A DNA stretch of 64,000 nt. Source: Nocardioides sp. URHA0020. Lineage in GTDB: Bacteria > Actinomycetota > Actinomycetes > Propionibacteriales > Nocardioidaceae. The notes beneath the pieces are model-generated. The model was not told where the DNA came from, ran no database searches, and worked only from the letters and a program-made list of their open reading frames with translations. Each line of letters starts with the position of its first letter. Within the stretch, counting starts at the first letter, position 1. A program made the position numbers and the translations under genes. Below, in pieces: positions 21,351 to 28,984 of this stretch. The stretch covers positions 309,418 to 373,417 of the forward strand of contig NZ_JIAR01000025.1 of the NCBI RefSeq assembly GCF_000620705.1, written 5' to 3'.

Positions 21351-21707
21351 TCAGAGTCGTCGTGGGCGGGGCCAGACCCGCGCCACGGTGACCGCGATCA
21401 CGTCGTCGTCGGCGACCGGTCCGCGGTGGCGGGAGTCGACGCCCTCGGCGGGATTGTCGCTGAGCAGCCACCAGGCGGGCGAGCCGGCGCGCGTCGTACG
21501 CCGCTCGCTCGCGCGCTTCACCGCGACCGTCCCGTCCGCGAACCTGGCGACCACGAGGTCGCCCGCCGTGACGGCACGGCGGTAGGAGACCAGGAGGCGG
21601 TCGCCGTCGGCGAGGGTCGGCGTCATCGACACCCCACGGACCCGCGCGAAACCCAGTCGGGGTACCCGTTTCTCGCCAGAAGACACGCCTCGTGCATCGC
21701 CCGCCAC
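21351..21707 (-). CDS. sodX: S26-family signal peptidase, probable nickel superoxide dismutase maturation protease
   Basis: SodX-type peptidases remove the short propeptide of nickel superoxide dismutase so that the N-terminal histidine can bind nickel. The product is about 118 residues, small like known SodX. It has the S26 catalytic serine in VRGVSMTPTLADGDRLLV, the lysine region FADGTVAVKRA, and a GDN-like box WLLSDNPAEGVDSRHRGPV. No membrane anchor is apparent. It diverges from sodN, the usual partner. The start is chosen as GTG 21707 because GACACT ends 7 nt upstream; GTG 21686 is an alternative. Confidence 0.85.
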   Translation of the reverse strand: MAGDARGVSSGEKRVPRLGFARVRGVSMTPTLADGDRLLVSYRRAVTAGDLVVARFADGTVAVKRASERRTTRAGSPAWWLLSDNPAEGVDSRHRGPVADDDVIAVTVARVWPRPRRL

Positions 21708-21713
21708 GCGGAG

Positions 21714-21720
21714 TAGTGTC
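21714..21720. promoter_or_regulatory. Overlapping divergent -10 candidates of sodX and sodN
   Basis: On the minus strand GACACT (21720-21715) ends 7 nt before the sodX GTG. On the plus strand TAGTGT (21714-21719) would give sodN a leader of about 35 nt carrying a purine-rich ribosome site. The two hexamers occupy the same bases, so the two promoters could exclude each other. No -35 is clear on either side. Confidence 0.35.
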
Positions 21721-21760
21721 GCAGTCGAACGAAGGACAACCGAAGAACGAGAGGACCCGC

Positions 21761-22162
21761 ATGTTCGCGCGACTGTTCGCCCCCACCCTCGAGGTCTCCG
21801 CCCACTGCGACCTCCCCTGCGGCGTGTACGACCCCGCACAGGCCCGCATCGAGGCCGAGTCGATCAAGGCCATCATCGCGAAGGTCGCGGACAACGACGA
21901 CCCCGACTTCCGCACCCGGGCCATCCTGATCAAGGAGCAGCGCTCCGAGCTGGTCAAGCACCACCTGTGGGTGCTGTGGACCGACTACTTCAAGCCCCCG
22001 CACTTCGAGAAGTACCCGCAGCTGCACACCCTGGTCAACCAGGCCACCAAGCTCGCCGGTGCCAGCGGCACCAAGGGTGAGCTCGACGCCGGCAAGGCCG
22101 ACGAGCTGCTCGCGAAGATCGACGAGATCGCCGAGATCTTCTGGGAGACCAAGAAGGCCTGA
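21761..22162 (+). CDS. sodN: Nickel-containing superoxide dismutase
   Basis: Destroys superoxide in the cytoplasm. The 133-residue product is near the length of the Streptomyces enzyme. A 14-residue propeptide MFARLFAPTLEVSA precedes the nickel hook HCDLPCGVYDP, so after cleavage His1, Cys2 and Cys6 of the mature protein are in place. Further conserved parts are IKEQRSELVKHHLWVLWTDY and FKPPHFEKYP, and the protein ends IFWETKKA. The start is ATG 21761. The probable protease gene sodX is divergent. An 18-bp perfect inverted repeat lies 49 bp downstream of the stop. Confidence 0.97.
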   Translation: MFARLFAPTLEVSAHCDLPCGVYDPAQARIEAESIKAIIAKVADNDDPDFRTRAILIKEQRSELVKHHLWVLWTDYFKPPHFEKYPQLHTLVNQATKLAGASGTKGELDAGKADELLAKIDEIAEIFWETKKA

Positions 22163-22204
22163 GCAAGGCGACCGGAGCGCGACGTCTCGCTGCTCCCGAC
22201 CGGT

Positions 22205-22230
22205 GCTTAACGGGACCGGTCTCCGGGTAC
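22205..22230 (+). promoter_or_regulatory. Candidate SigB/SigF-type promoter of rsbW-sigF
   Basis: GCTTA (22205-22209) and GGGTAC (22225-22230) are separated by 15 bp. This matches the GNNTN-N14-16-GGGTAC/T consensus described for SigB-like factors of Streptomyces, and the location fits autoregulation of the sigma gene downstream. Most of the -10 lies in the left arm of the inverted repeat 22211-22254. Confidence 0.6.
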
Positions 22231-22254
22231 GACAACACCCGGAGACCGGTCCCG
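22211..22254. terminator. 18-bp perfect inverted repeat after sodN (probable terminator, possible operator)
   Basis: The left arm is 22211-22228, the right arm 22237-22254, and the loop is 8 nt (acgacaac). The arms are perfectly complementary and G/C-rich, followed by a weak T run (ctactgttt). It lies 49 bp downstream of sodN and is a likely intrinsic terminator for it. The left arm also contains most of a SigB-type -10, so the hairpin may have a second role. Confidence 0.75.
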
Positions 22255-22310
22255 CTACTGTTTCCCGACCGGTCTCGGACCTCCCGACCCCGACAGCGCA
22301 AGGACGACAC

Positions 22311-22751
22311 ATGGCATCGATCGGCGCGACCTCCGGCTCGACCACGACGGCGGCGTCACGGCGCGCCGATGTCGAGCTGCGAGTGCCGGCGGACCGGGCG
22401 TACGCCTCGGTGCTGCGCACGACCACGGCCGGCCTGGCGGCCCGCCTGGACTTCCCGATCGACGACATCGAGGACCTGCGCATCGCGGTGGGCGAGGCGT
22501 GCGCCATGGTGCTCGAGGAGACGGAGCGCGACACCGACCTGGTGTGCAGCTTCTACCAGCAGCCGGGCGAGCTGACGGTCAGCGTGACGGGCACCGTCGA
22601 CGGTGGCATCGAGCCCGACTACGACAGCTTCGGCTGGCAGGTCCTCACGACCCTGGCCACCAGCGCCGACGCCGCGGCCACGGACACCGATTTCACGATC
22701 ACCCTGTCGATGACGTCCTCGGTGGCGTCGCACCAGGAGCCCGGTCGCTGA
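22311..22751 (+). CDS. RsbW-like anti-sigma factor (HATPase serine kinase)
   Basis: The 146-residue product belongs to the GHKL ATPase anti-sigma group that holds SigB/SigF-type factors and phosphorylates an anti-anti-sigma partner. After a Ser/Thr/Ala-rich start it has VELRVPADRAYASVLRTTTAGLA, the N-box DLRIAVGEACAMVLE (about 62-76), and the C-terminal part TDFTITLSMTS. The glycine-rich G2 box is weak. The start is ATG 22311 with AAGGAC 6 nt upstream. The sigma gene begins 1 nt after its stop, so they are co-transcribed and the sigma factor is the expected target. No anti-anti-sigma gene is nearby. Confidence 0.85.
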   Translation: MASIGATSGSTTTAASRRADVELRVPADRAYASVLRTTTAGLAARLDFPIDDIEDLRIAVGEACAMVLEETERDTDLVCSFYQQPGELTVSVTGTVDGGIEPDYDSFGWQVLTTLATSADAAATDTDFTITLSMTSSVASHQEPGR

Positions 22752-22752
22752 C

Positions 22753-23559
22753 ATGACCATCTCGGACGACGGAGTCGACGAGGCCCTCACGGGCATCGAG
22801 CTGACCCGCAAACGCAGCGCTGACCTCTTCGTGGTCCTGCGCGACGAGGAGGGCTCCGAGGCGAGCCGGGCCGGGGCCCGCGAGGACCTCGTGCACCTGC
22901 ACCTGCCCCTCGTGGAGCACTGCGCCCGCCGCTTCCGCAACCGCGGAGAGCCCCTCGAGGACCTGGTCCAGGTCGGCACGATCGGGCTGATCAAGTCGGT
23001 CGACCGGTTCGACACCGAGCGGGGCGTGGAGTTCTCGACGTACGCGACTCCCACCATCATCGGCGAGATCAAGCGCTACTTCCGTGACAAGGGCTGGGCG
23101 ATCCGGGTGCCTCGGCGGCTCCAGGAGCTGCGGATGCAGATCGGCACGGCGAGCGCGGAGCTCACCCAGAGCCTGGGCCGCTCCCCCACGCCGCGCGAGC
23201 TCGCCGAGGCGATCGGGTGCACGGTTGAGGACATCGTCGAGGGCATCGAGTCCAGCAACGCCTACTCCACGCTGTCCCTGGACGCGAGCGACGACAGCGA
23301 CGACGGCCCCGCCTCGATGCTGGACGCGATCGGCATCGACGACGAGGGTCTCGAGCACGTCGAGATCCGCGAGTCGATCAAGCCGCTGCTCGACCGGCTG
23401 GCTCCGCGGGAGAAGAAGATCCTGCTGCTGCGCTTCTTCAAGAACATGACGCAGTCGCAGATCGCCGACGAGATCGGCGTCTCCCAGATGCACGTGTCCC
23501 GGCTGCTCAACCGCACCCTCGAGCAGCTGCGCACCTCGTTGGAGGAGGAGAGCGGCTAG
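22753..23559 (+). CDS. RNA polymerase sigma factor, SigB/SigF/SigG family
   Basis: Group 3 sigma factor for general stress or late growth, 268 residues. Region 2 holds EDLVQVGTIGLIKSVDRFD and the -10-reading FSTYATPTIIGEIKRYFRDKGW. Region 3 follows with RVPRRLQELRMQI and the PTPRELAEAIG helix. Region 4 has LAPREKKILLLRFFKNMTQSQIADEIGVSQMHVSRLL. It is co-transcribed with the RsbW-like gene immediately upstream, and a promoter of the type these factors read lies before that gene, suggesting autoregulation. Its stop overlaps the convergent membrane-protein gene by 4 bp. Confidence 0.95.
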   Translation: MTISDDGVDEALTGIELTRKRSADLFVVLRDEEGSEASRAGAREDLVHLHLPLVEHCARRFRNRGEPLEDLVQVGTIGLIKSVDRFDTERGVEFSTYATPTIIGEIKRYFRDKGWAIRVPRRLQELRMQIGTASAELTQSLGRSPTPRELAEAIGCTVEDIVEGIESSNAYSTLSLDASDDSDDGPASMLDAIGIDDEGLEHVEIRESIKPLLDRLAPREKKILLLRFFKNMTQSQIADEIGVSQMHVSRLLNRTLEQLRTSLEEESG

Positions 23560-23945
23560 CTCTCCTCGTCCGAGAGTGCGGCGAGGCTGGCCGGGTGGAA
23601 GAGGCCGGCCAGCACGACGAGCGCGACGACGGCGATCCCCAGGGCGACGGCGGTGGTGTTCCCACCGCGGAAGCTCCAGGCGACCCCCAGCCCGATCAGC
23701 TGGGTCAGGACCACGGGGCTCCGCACCCACGACTCGCCCCGCAGCAGCGTCCACGCGCAGAAGACCAGCCCGGCGCCGTACGCCGCGAAGAAGATGCTGG
23801 TCGTCGCGCCCATCGTGAGCCGGTCGGCGTCGAGGCTCGCCGCCTCGAGCACCGCGAACGCCAGCAGCAGCAGCCCCTCGAGGGCGACGATCGAGGCCGC
23901 CACGACGAGCGGGGCCGGACGGTTGGTCGGCGGGCGTAGGCTCAC
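23556..23945 (-). CDS. Small integral membrane protein of unknown function
   Basis: The 129-residue product has four hydrophobic segments (about 12-33, 45-67, 77-92 and 99-117) separated by short loops with one RPP-type basic start. I do not recognise a family beyond a general resemblance to small four-helix actinobacterial membrane proteins. The start is GTG 23945, and TAGGCT ends 6 nt before it, so it is probably a leaderless single gene. It is convergent with the sigma factor gene, with overlapping stops. Confidence 0.7.
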   Translation of the reverse strand: MSLRPPTNRPAPLVVAASIVALEGLLLLAFAVLEAASLDADRLTMGATTSIFFAAYGAGLVFCAWTLLRGESWVRSPVVLTQLIGLGVAWSFRGGNTTAVALGIAVVALVVLAGLFHPASLAALSDEES

Positions 23946-23951
23946 GGAGGC

Positions 23952-23957
23952 AGCCTA
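23952..23957 (-). promoter_or_regulatory. Candidate -10 (TAGGCT), leaderless type
   Basis: TAGGCT on the minus strand ends 6 nt before the GTG at 23945. Confidence 0.5.
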
Positions 23958-24165
23958 GAAGAGACCCGCAACCGCCCCCACCTCAGCCGCACGTGAGTGA
24001 CTGCTGTGACGGACAAGACCATGTCAGGGGTTGTTTAACGGTCCAAAGGTTGCCAGTCTTGACCCAGTGCTCGACGACGAGCCGGTTTCGTCATGCCCAC
24101 AGTGCTGACATGGGCCGCCCACTGTCGACACACCCTGACTATCAATGAGAGAAGGCCCCCGAGCC

Positions 24166-24417
24166 ATGGATTGGCGCCACCGTTCCGCGTGTCTCGACGA
24201 GGACCCGGAACTGTTCTTCCCGATCGGCAACACCGGTCCGGCCATCCTCCAGATCGAGGAGGCCAAGCAGGTGTGCCGTCGCTGCGACGTGCGCGAGCAG
24301 TGCCTCGCGTGGGCGCTCGAGGCCGGGCAGGACCACGGCGTGTGGGGCGGCCTGAGCGAGGACGAGCGCCGCGCGCTCAAGCGTCGCAACGCCCGCGCCC
24401 GCGTGCGCACCGCCTGA
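24166..24417 (+). CDS. whiB1: WhiB-family iron-sulfur regulator, WhiB1 type
   Basis: Wbl proteins carry a [4Fe-4S] cluster sensitive to nitric oxide and act with the primary sigma factor. The 83-residue product has the four cluster cysteines: C9 in WRHRSACLD, then VCRRCDVREQC (C-x2-C-x5-C). It also has the G[VI]WGG turn (HGVWGGLSEDERRALKRR) and a basic tail. From memory the sequence is very close to mycobacterial WhiB1 (MDWRH start, EDPELFFP). The start is ATG 24166; an in-frame start at 24145 is less likely. A 220-bp upstream region probably holds its control elements. It is convergent with pdtaS, 1 bp apart, as in mycobacteria. Confidence 0.95.
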   Translation: MDWRHRSACLDEDPELFFPIGNTGPAILQIEEAKQVCRRCDVREQCLAWALEAGQDHGVWGGLSEDERRALKRRNARARVRTA

Positions 24418-24418
24418 G

Positions 24419-25894
24419 CTACTCGACCGGCAGGTCGAGCGCCGCCCGGGTGCCGACGCCGTCGGGCCGCGGACCCAGCTCGAGCTGGCCGCCCAGCTCC
24501 GACTCCACCAGCGTGCGCACGATCGACAGCCCCAGGCTGGTCGACGCGTCGAGGTCGAAGCCGTCCGGGAGCCCGCGTCCGTCGTCGTCGACCGTCACGT
24601 GCAGCCGACCGACCAGGCGTTGGGCGGAGAGCACGATCTGCCCGGTCAGCTCGGCGGTCCCGGGGTCGTAGCCGTGCTCGACGGCGTTCTGCAGCAGTTC
24701 GGTGAGCACCATCGCCAGCGCCGTCGCCGACTCGGAGGGCAGCACCCCGAAGGTGCCGGTGCGCCGCACCCGCACCCGGCTGCCCACTGCGCTGACCTCG
24801 GTCACCATCCGGCCGAGCGGGTCGATGATGTCGTCGAAGTCCACCTGCTCCTCGACCGCCTGGCTGAGGATCTCGTGGACGATCGCGATCGACCCGACGC
24901 GGCGTACCGCCTCCTCGAGGGCCAGGCGCGCCGACTCGTTGTCCATCCGGCGGGCCTGCAGGCGCAGCAGTGCGGCGACGGTCTGCAGGTTGTTCTTCAC
25001 CCGGTGGTGGATCTCGCGGATCGTGGCGTCCTTGGTGACCAGCTCCCGGTCGCGGCGGCGCAGGTCGGTCACGTCGCGCACCAGCACGAGCGCACCGATG
25101 TGGTCGCCCTGCGGCCGCAGCGGGATGGACCGCACGATCAGCGCCACCCCGTCGGTGCCGATCTCGGTGTCGCGGTGGGCACGACCGCCGAGCACCGCGC
25201 TCAGCGTCTCCTCGTCGGGGCGCCGCCGCGGCGGCACCAGCTCGCGGGTGGTGTCGGCCAGCGACAGCCCGGTGAGGTCGCCCGAGTGCCCGAGACGGCG
25301 GAAGACCGAGAGCCCGTTGGGGCTGGCGTAGACGACCCGCCCGGTCGCGTCGACGCGCAGGAAGCCGTCGCCCACCCGAGGGGTGTCGGCGTGGTCGCTG
25401 CGCTGGACCGCGGCCGGGAAGTAGCCGTGCGCGATCATCTGGGTCAGGTCGGCCGCGGACTGCAGGTAGGACAGCTCGAGCCGGCTGGGGGTGCGTACGC
25501 CGAGCAGGTTGGTGTTGCGCGCGACCACCGCGATCACCCGGCCGGCCCGTCGCACCGGGATGGTCTCCACCCGCACCGGCACGTCGTCGCGCCACTCGGG
25601 GTCACCCTCGCGCACCAGCCGGCCCTCGGCGTACGCCGCGTCGATCATCGGCCGGCGACCGGCCGGCACGAAGGTCCCGATCACGTCGTCGACGTACGCC
25701 GTCGGGCCGGTCGTCGGGCGCATCTGCCCGGCCGCCCAGAAGCCCTTGCCCTCGCTGTCGGGCAGCCACAGCACGAGGTCGGCGAAGGACAGGTCGGCGA
25801 TGATCTGCCAGTCCGCCTGGAGCAGCTGGAGCCACGCGACGTCGTCGGCGTCGAGGTCGGTGTGGCTGCGCACGAGCTCGGTCAGGGAAGGCAC
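24419..25894 (-). CDS. pdtaS: PdtaS-type sensor histidine kinase
   Basis: Kinase of the PdtaS-PdtaR system, whose response regulator acts on RNA by antitermination in mycobacteria. The 491-residue product has an N-terminal GAF-like domain (LADLSFADLVLWLPD, RPTTGPTAYVDDVIGT), a PAS domain (GDGFLRVDATGRVVYASPN), and an HisKA_2 dimerisation helix with the phospho-accepting histidine in REIHHRVKNNLQTVAALLRL (about H294). An HATPase domain follows (MVLTELLQNAVEHGYD, DDGRGLPDGFDL). No transmembrane segment is present, so it is cytosolic. The start is GTG 25894, with TACCCT 7 nt upstream. The partner pdtaR is not in this window. Confidence 0.92.
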   Translation of the reverse strand: MPSLTELVRSHTDLDADDVAWLQLLQADWQIIADLSFADLVLWLPDSEGKGFWAAGQMRPTTGPTAYVDDVIGTFVPAGRRPMIDAAYAEGRLVREGDPEWRDDVPVRVETIPVRRAGRVIAVVARNTNLLGVRTPSRLELSYLQSAADLTQMIAHGYFPAAVQRSDHADTPRVGDGFLRVDATGRVVYASPNGLSVFRRLGHSGDLTGLSLADTTRELVPPRRRPDEETLSAVLGGRAHRDTEIGTDGVALIVRSIPLRPQGDHIGALVLVRDVTDLRRRDRELVTKDATIREIHHRVKNNLQTVAALLRLQARRMDNESARLALEEAVRRVGSIAIVHEILSQAVEEQVDFDDIIDPLGRMVTEVSAVGSRVRVRRTGTFGVLPSESATALAMVLTELLQNAVEHGYDPGTAELTGQIVLSAQRLVGRLHVTVDDDGRGLPDGFDLDASTSLGLSIVRTLVESELGGQLELGPRPDGVGTRAALDLPVE

Positions 25895-25901
25895 ACCCCG
25901 A

Positions 25902-25907
25902 AGGGTA
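25902..25907 (-). promoter_or_regulatory. Candidate -10 (TACCCT) of pdtaS
   Basis: TACCCT on the minus strand ends 7 nt before the GTG at 25894; no ribosome-binding site is seen. Confidence 0.35.
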
Positions 25908-25962
25908 GGCCGCACGGGGTCCCCCACCCGACGACCGCCCGGGCTTTGGCAGGATGGGCCCC

Positions 25963-26814
25963 ATGTCCGGGTCATATTGGCGGAACGTGCACGCCGAGGG
26001 TCTCGCGGTCCCGTCCGACCGCCCCCTGGATGAGCTGACGGCCGAGCTCACCCGGATGCTGGGTGACCCCGACCCGGCGCTGCGCGACGGCACGGCGTAC
26101 CCCGCGCTGACGACCTGGATCGAGCGGGGGGTGTACGACGACCTGCTCGCCGGCCTCGGCGACGGGATGGCCACCGGCATGCTGATCGGCGTCGGCGACA
26201 CCGACACCGACACCGTCTTCCGGCGCAGCTTCTCGGCGCTCGTGCTCGGCGAGTGCATCGCCCGCGACAACACCCGGCCGCTACTGCCCGGCGGCAAGAT
26301 CCTGGAGTGGGGCGACCGGCTGACCACCTGGCTGCTGCGCGAGCGCGACCTGCGGGGCTACGTGCCGGGCAAGGGCTGGGCGCACGCCGTCTCCCACGGC
26401 GCCGACACGATCGCAATCCTGGCCCGCTCCCCGCACCTCGCGACCCCGGAGCTGACGGTCCTGCTCGACGTGATCGCCGACCGGCTGCTGCTGCCGGTCG
26501 ACCGGCTCTTCAGCAGCGGCGAGGGTGACCGGCTGGCGTTCGCGACGATCGCGATCCTGCGGCGCAACGTCGTGCCCCTCCGGGTCCTCGAGCCGTGGAT
26601 CGCGCGGATCGCCTCCGCGGCGGCCACCCGCTCGACGTACGACGACCGCGACCCCTACCTGGCGGGCGGCAACGCGGAGGCCTTCCTCCGCGCGCTCTAC
26701 CTCCAGCTCTCGCTCGGCGCCCGGCCCCCGCAGGTGCGCTCCGACCTGCTGCTCGTGGTCGTGGACGCGTTGAAGAAGACAAACCATGCCTACCTGATGG
26801 CTACGGCTGAGTAA
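25963..26814 (+). CDS. DUF2785-type protein
   Basis: The 283-residue product resembles DUF2785 proteins, all-helical repeat-like proteins of unknown function. It has the conserved stretches FRRSFSALVLGECIARDN, KGWAHAVSHGADTIA and ERDLRGYVPGKGWAH. It is soluble with no signal. The start is ATG 25963, with CAGGAT ending 7 nt upstream; the ATG three codons earlier (25954) lies inside that hexamer. It diverges from pdtaS and is followed 9 bp later by the IlvG-like gene, which has its own -10-like hexamer across the stop. Confidence 0.78.
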   Translation: MSGSYWRNVHAEGLAVPSDRPLDELTAELTRMLGDPDPALRDGTAYPALTTWIERGVYDDLLAGLGDGMATGMLIGVGDTDTDTVFRRSFSALVLGECIARDNTRPLLPGGKILEWGDRLTTWLLRERDLRGYVPGKGWAHAVSHGADTIAILARSPHLATPELTVLLDVIADRLLLPVDRLFSSGEGDRLAFATIAILRRNVVPLRVLEPWIARIASAAATRSTYDDRDPYLAGGNAEAFLRALYLQLSLGARPPQVRSDLLLVVVDALKKTNHAYLMATAE

Positions 26815-26817
26815 CCT
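26812..26817 (+). promoter_or_regulatory. Candidate -10 (TAACCT) of the ilvG-like gene
   Basis: TAACCT overlaps the end of the DUF2785 gene (its TAA) and ends 6 nt before the ATG at 26824, giving the TPP-enzyme gene a possible leaderless transcript of its own. Confidence 0.4.
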
Positions 26818-26823
26818 GCGGGC

Positions 26824-28503
26824 ATGCCCGACAACAGCACCGACCTGACCGGTCACGCCGGCGAGCTGGCGATCGCGGTCGCGCGCGCCCACGGCGTCGA
26901 CACGCTCTTCACGCTCTCCGGGGCGCACGTCTTCCCGCTGTACGACGGGGCGGTCAAGGCCGAGGAGCCGGTCACGCTGCTCGACGTGCGCCACGAGCAG
27001 ACCGCGGCCTTCGCCGCCGAGGCCACCGGCAAGCTGACCCGGGTGCCGGGTCTCGCGGTGCTCACCGCGGGTCCGGGGGTCACCAACGGGCTGAGCGCCG
27101 TCGCGCAGGCGCAGTTCGCCGGGTCGCCGATGGTGGTCGTCGGCGGACGGGCCCCGCAGGGGCGGTGGGGCACCGGCGCCCTCCAGGAGCTCGACCAGCC
27201 GCCGATCTTCGCGCCGGTCTCCAAGCTGGCGCGCACCATCCCCACCGCGGGCGAGGTGCTCGACGGGATGCACGAGGCGTTCGTGCTCGCCGGGTCCTCG
27301 CACCGCGGGCCGGTCTTCGTCGACGTGCCGATGGACGAGCTGTTCAACAGTGCCACCGGCGCGGTCCCCGCCGTCGGCCCGCTCCGCGGCGCCGAGCCGG
27401 ACCCCGACGCCGTCAGCCGGATCGCCACGCTGCTGGCCAACGCCAGCCGGCCCGTGCTCATCCTCGGCACCGACGTCTGGGCCGACCGCGCCGAGGAGGC
27501 GGCGCTGCGCTTCGTCGAGGCGGTCGGCGTCCCGACGATCACCAACGGCATGGGGCGCGGCATCGTGCCCGGCGGGCACCCGCTGCTGGTGACCAAGGCG
27601 CGCAGCACCGCCCTGGGTGGGGCGGACCTCGTGGTCGTCGTCGGCACCCCCCTGGACTTCCGGCTCGGGTACGGCGTCTTCGGCGGCAAGGTCTCGGAGT
27701 CCGGGGAGAGCACGACCCCGGCGCAGGTCGTGCACGTCGCGGACTCCGCCGGCCAGGTGGCCGGGCACGCCGAGCTCGCCGCCTCGGCGTACGGCGACCT
27801 CACCGCGGTCTTCGACGGGCTGCAGGCCGGGCTCGAGCACGCCCCCCGGCGTCCCGACTGGTCGTCGTGGGTCGCGGACCTGCAGGCGGCCGTGGCCTCC
27901 GCGGTGGCGCGTGACGCCGCGCTGCTCGGCGCGGAGGCCGACCCGATCCACCCGGCCCGGATCTACGGCGAGCTGCTGCCGCGGCTGGCCGACGACGCGG
28001 TCGTGATCGGCGACGGGGGCGACTTCGTCAGCTTCGCGGGCAAGTTCGTCGAGCCGAAGCGGCCCGGCGGCTGGCTCGATCCCGGCCCCTACGGCTGCCT
28101 GGGCGCCGGGCTCGGGGCCGCCATCGCCGCCCGGATCGCCCGCCCGTCCTCCCAGGTGGTGCTGCTCCTGGGCGACGGCGCGGCCGGCTTCTCGCTGATG
28201 GACGTGGACACGCTGGTGCGGCACAACCTGCCCGTCGTGATGGTGATGGGCAACAACTCCGCGTGGGGGCTGGAGAAGGGCCCGATGCAGATGCTCTACG
28301 GGTACGACGTGATCGCCGACCTCTCCCCCAGCACGTCGTACGACGGGGTCGTGCGGGCGCTGGGTGGCGGCGGCGAGACCGTCACCGACCCGCGGCAGAT
28401 CGGCGCCGCTCTGGACCGCGCCTTCGCGTCGGGCGTGCCCTACCTGGTCAACGTCGTCACCGACGTCGAGGCCGCCTATCCGCGCTCGAGCTTCGGTGTC
28501 TGA
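26824..28503 (+). CDS. ilvG: Thiamine diphosphate enzyme, acetolactate synthase-like (IlvG type)
   Basis: The 559-residue product has the three-domain layout of the acetolactate synthase/pyruvate oxidase family. The catalytic glutamate is in DVRHEQTAAFAAEATGKL (about E60), followed by GPGVTNGLSAVAQA. The central domain has PVLILGTDVWADRAE. The ThDP domain contains GDGAAGFSLMDVDTL and ends NLPVVMVMGNN (about 459-480). It resembles mycobacterial IlvG (Rv1820, recalled), annotated as acetolactate synthase, but true acetolactate activity is unproven; a different 2-oxoacid decarboxylase or acyl-CoA lyase role is possible. It is followed by GNAT and thioesterase genes with overlaps, so it is probably an operon. 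Confidence 0.82.
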   Translation: MPDNSTDLTGHAGELAIAVARAHGVDTLFTLSGAHVFPLYDGAVKAEEPVTLLDVRHEQTAAFAAEATGKLTRVPGLAVLTAGPGVTNGLSAVAQAQFAGSPMVVVGGRAPQGRWGTGALQELDQPPIFAPVSKLARTIPTAGEVLDGMHEAFVLAGSSHRGPVFVDVPMDELFNSATGAVPAVGPLRGAEPDPDAVSRIATLLANASRPVLILGTDVWADRAEEAALRFVEAVGVPTITNGMGRGIVPGGHPLLVTKARSTALGGADLVVVVGTPLDFRLGYGVFGGKVSESGESTTPAQVVHVADSAGQVAGHAELAASAYGDLTAVFDGLQAGLEHAPRRPDWSSWVADLQAAVASAVARDAALLGAEADPIHPARIYGELLPRLADDAVVIGDGGDFVSFAGKFVEPKRPGGWLDPGPYGCLGAGLGAAIAARIARPSSQVVLLLGDGAAGFSLMDVDTLVRHNLPVVMVMGNNSAWGLEKGPMQMLYGYDVIADLSPSTSYDGVVRALGGGGETVTDPRQIGAALDRAFASGVPYLVNVVTDVEAAYPRSSFGV

Positions 28504-28984
28504 CCCGGTCATCCGCCGCGCCCGCCCCGAGGACCTCGAGGCGGTCGGCGAGCTCACGGTGGCGGCGTACGCCGAGTTCACCGAGGGCCCCAACGACGAC
28601 TACGTCGCGCGGCTGCGCGACGCCGCGCGCCGCGACCGCGAGGCCGAGTTGTGGGTCGCCGAGGTGGACGGCGCGGTGCTCGGGGCCGTGACGATCGCGC
28701 TGCCCGGCTCGCCCTGGCGCGAGATCGGGCGCGACGGCGAGGGCGAGTTCCGGATGCTCGCCGTCTCCCCTGCCGCTCGCCGGATGGGGGTCGGCGACGC
28801 GCTCGCGCGCCTGGTCATCGACCGCTTCCGGTCCCTGGGCTTCCGTACCATCGTGATGTCCAGCCTGGACAGCATGGCGGCCGCGCACCGGATCTACGGG
28901 CGGCTCGGCTACCACCGCGTCCCGGAGCGGGACTGGTCTCCGCGGGCCGGCGTCAACCTCATCGCGTTCGAGAAGGAGCTCTAG
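28496..28984 (+). CDS. GNAT-family N-acetyltransferase
   Basis: The 162-residue product has a single GNAT domain: DPVIRRARPEDLEAV at the start, the AcCoA-binding motif MLAVSPAARRMGVGDALARLVIDRF (about 90-114), and the C-terminal IYGRLGYHRVPERD. The acceptor is unknown. The start is GTG 28496, which overlaps the end of the ilvG-like gene by 8 bp, so translation is coupled. Its stop overlaps the GTG of the next gene by 1 nt (TAGTG). Confidence 0.87.
   Translation: MSDPVIRRARPEDLEAVGELTVAAYAEFTEGPNDDYVARLRDAARRDREAELWVAEVDGAVLGAVTIALPGSPWREIGRDGEGEFRMLAVSPAARRMGVGDALARLVIDRFRSLGFRTIVMSSLDSMAAAHRIYGRLGYHRVPERDWSPRAGVNLIAFEKEL

Noticed and set aside
21660-21667. GGGTACCC near sodX as a promoter or operator
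   Set aside because: It is inside the sodX coding region on the minus strand, and the plus strand lacks a matching -35. A short palindrome of this kind arises by chance in GC-rich DNA.
24000-24165. CRP/Cmr-type operator upstream of whiB1
   Set aside because: GTGA and TGAC half sites occur but not as a proper inverted TGTGA-N6-TCACA pair.
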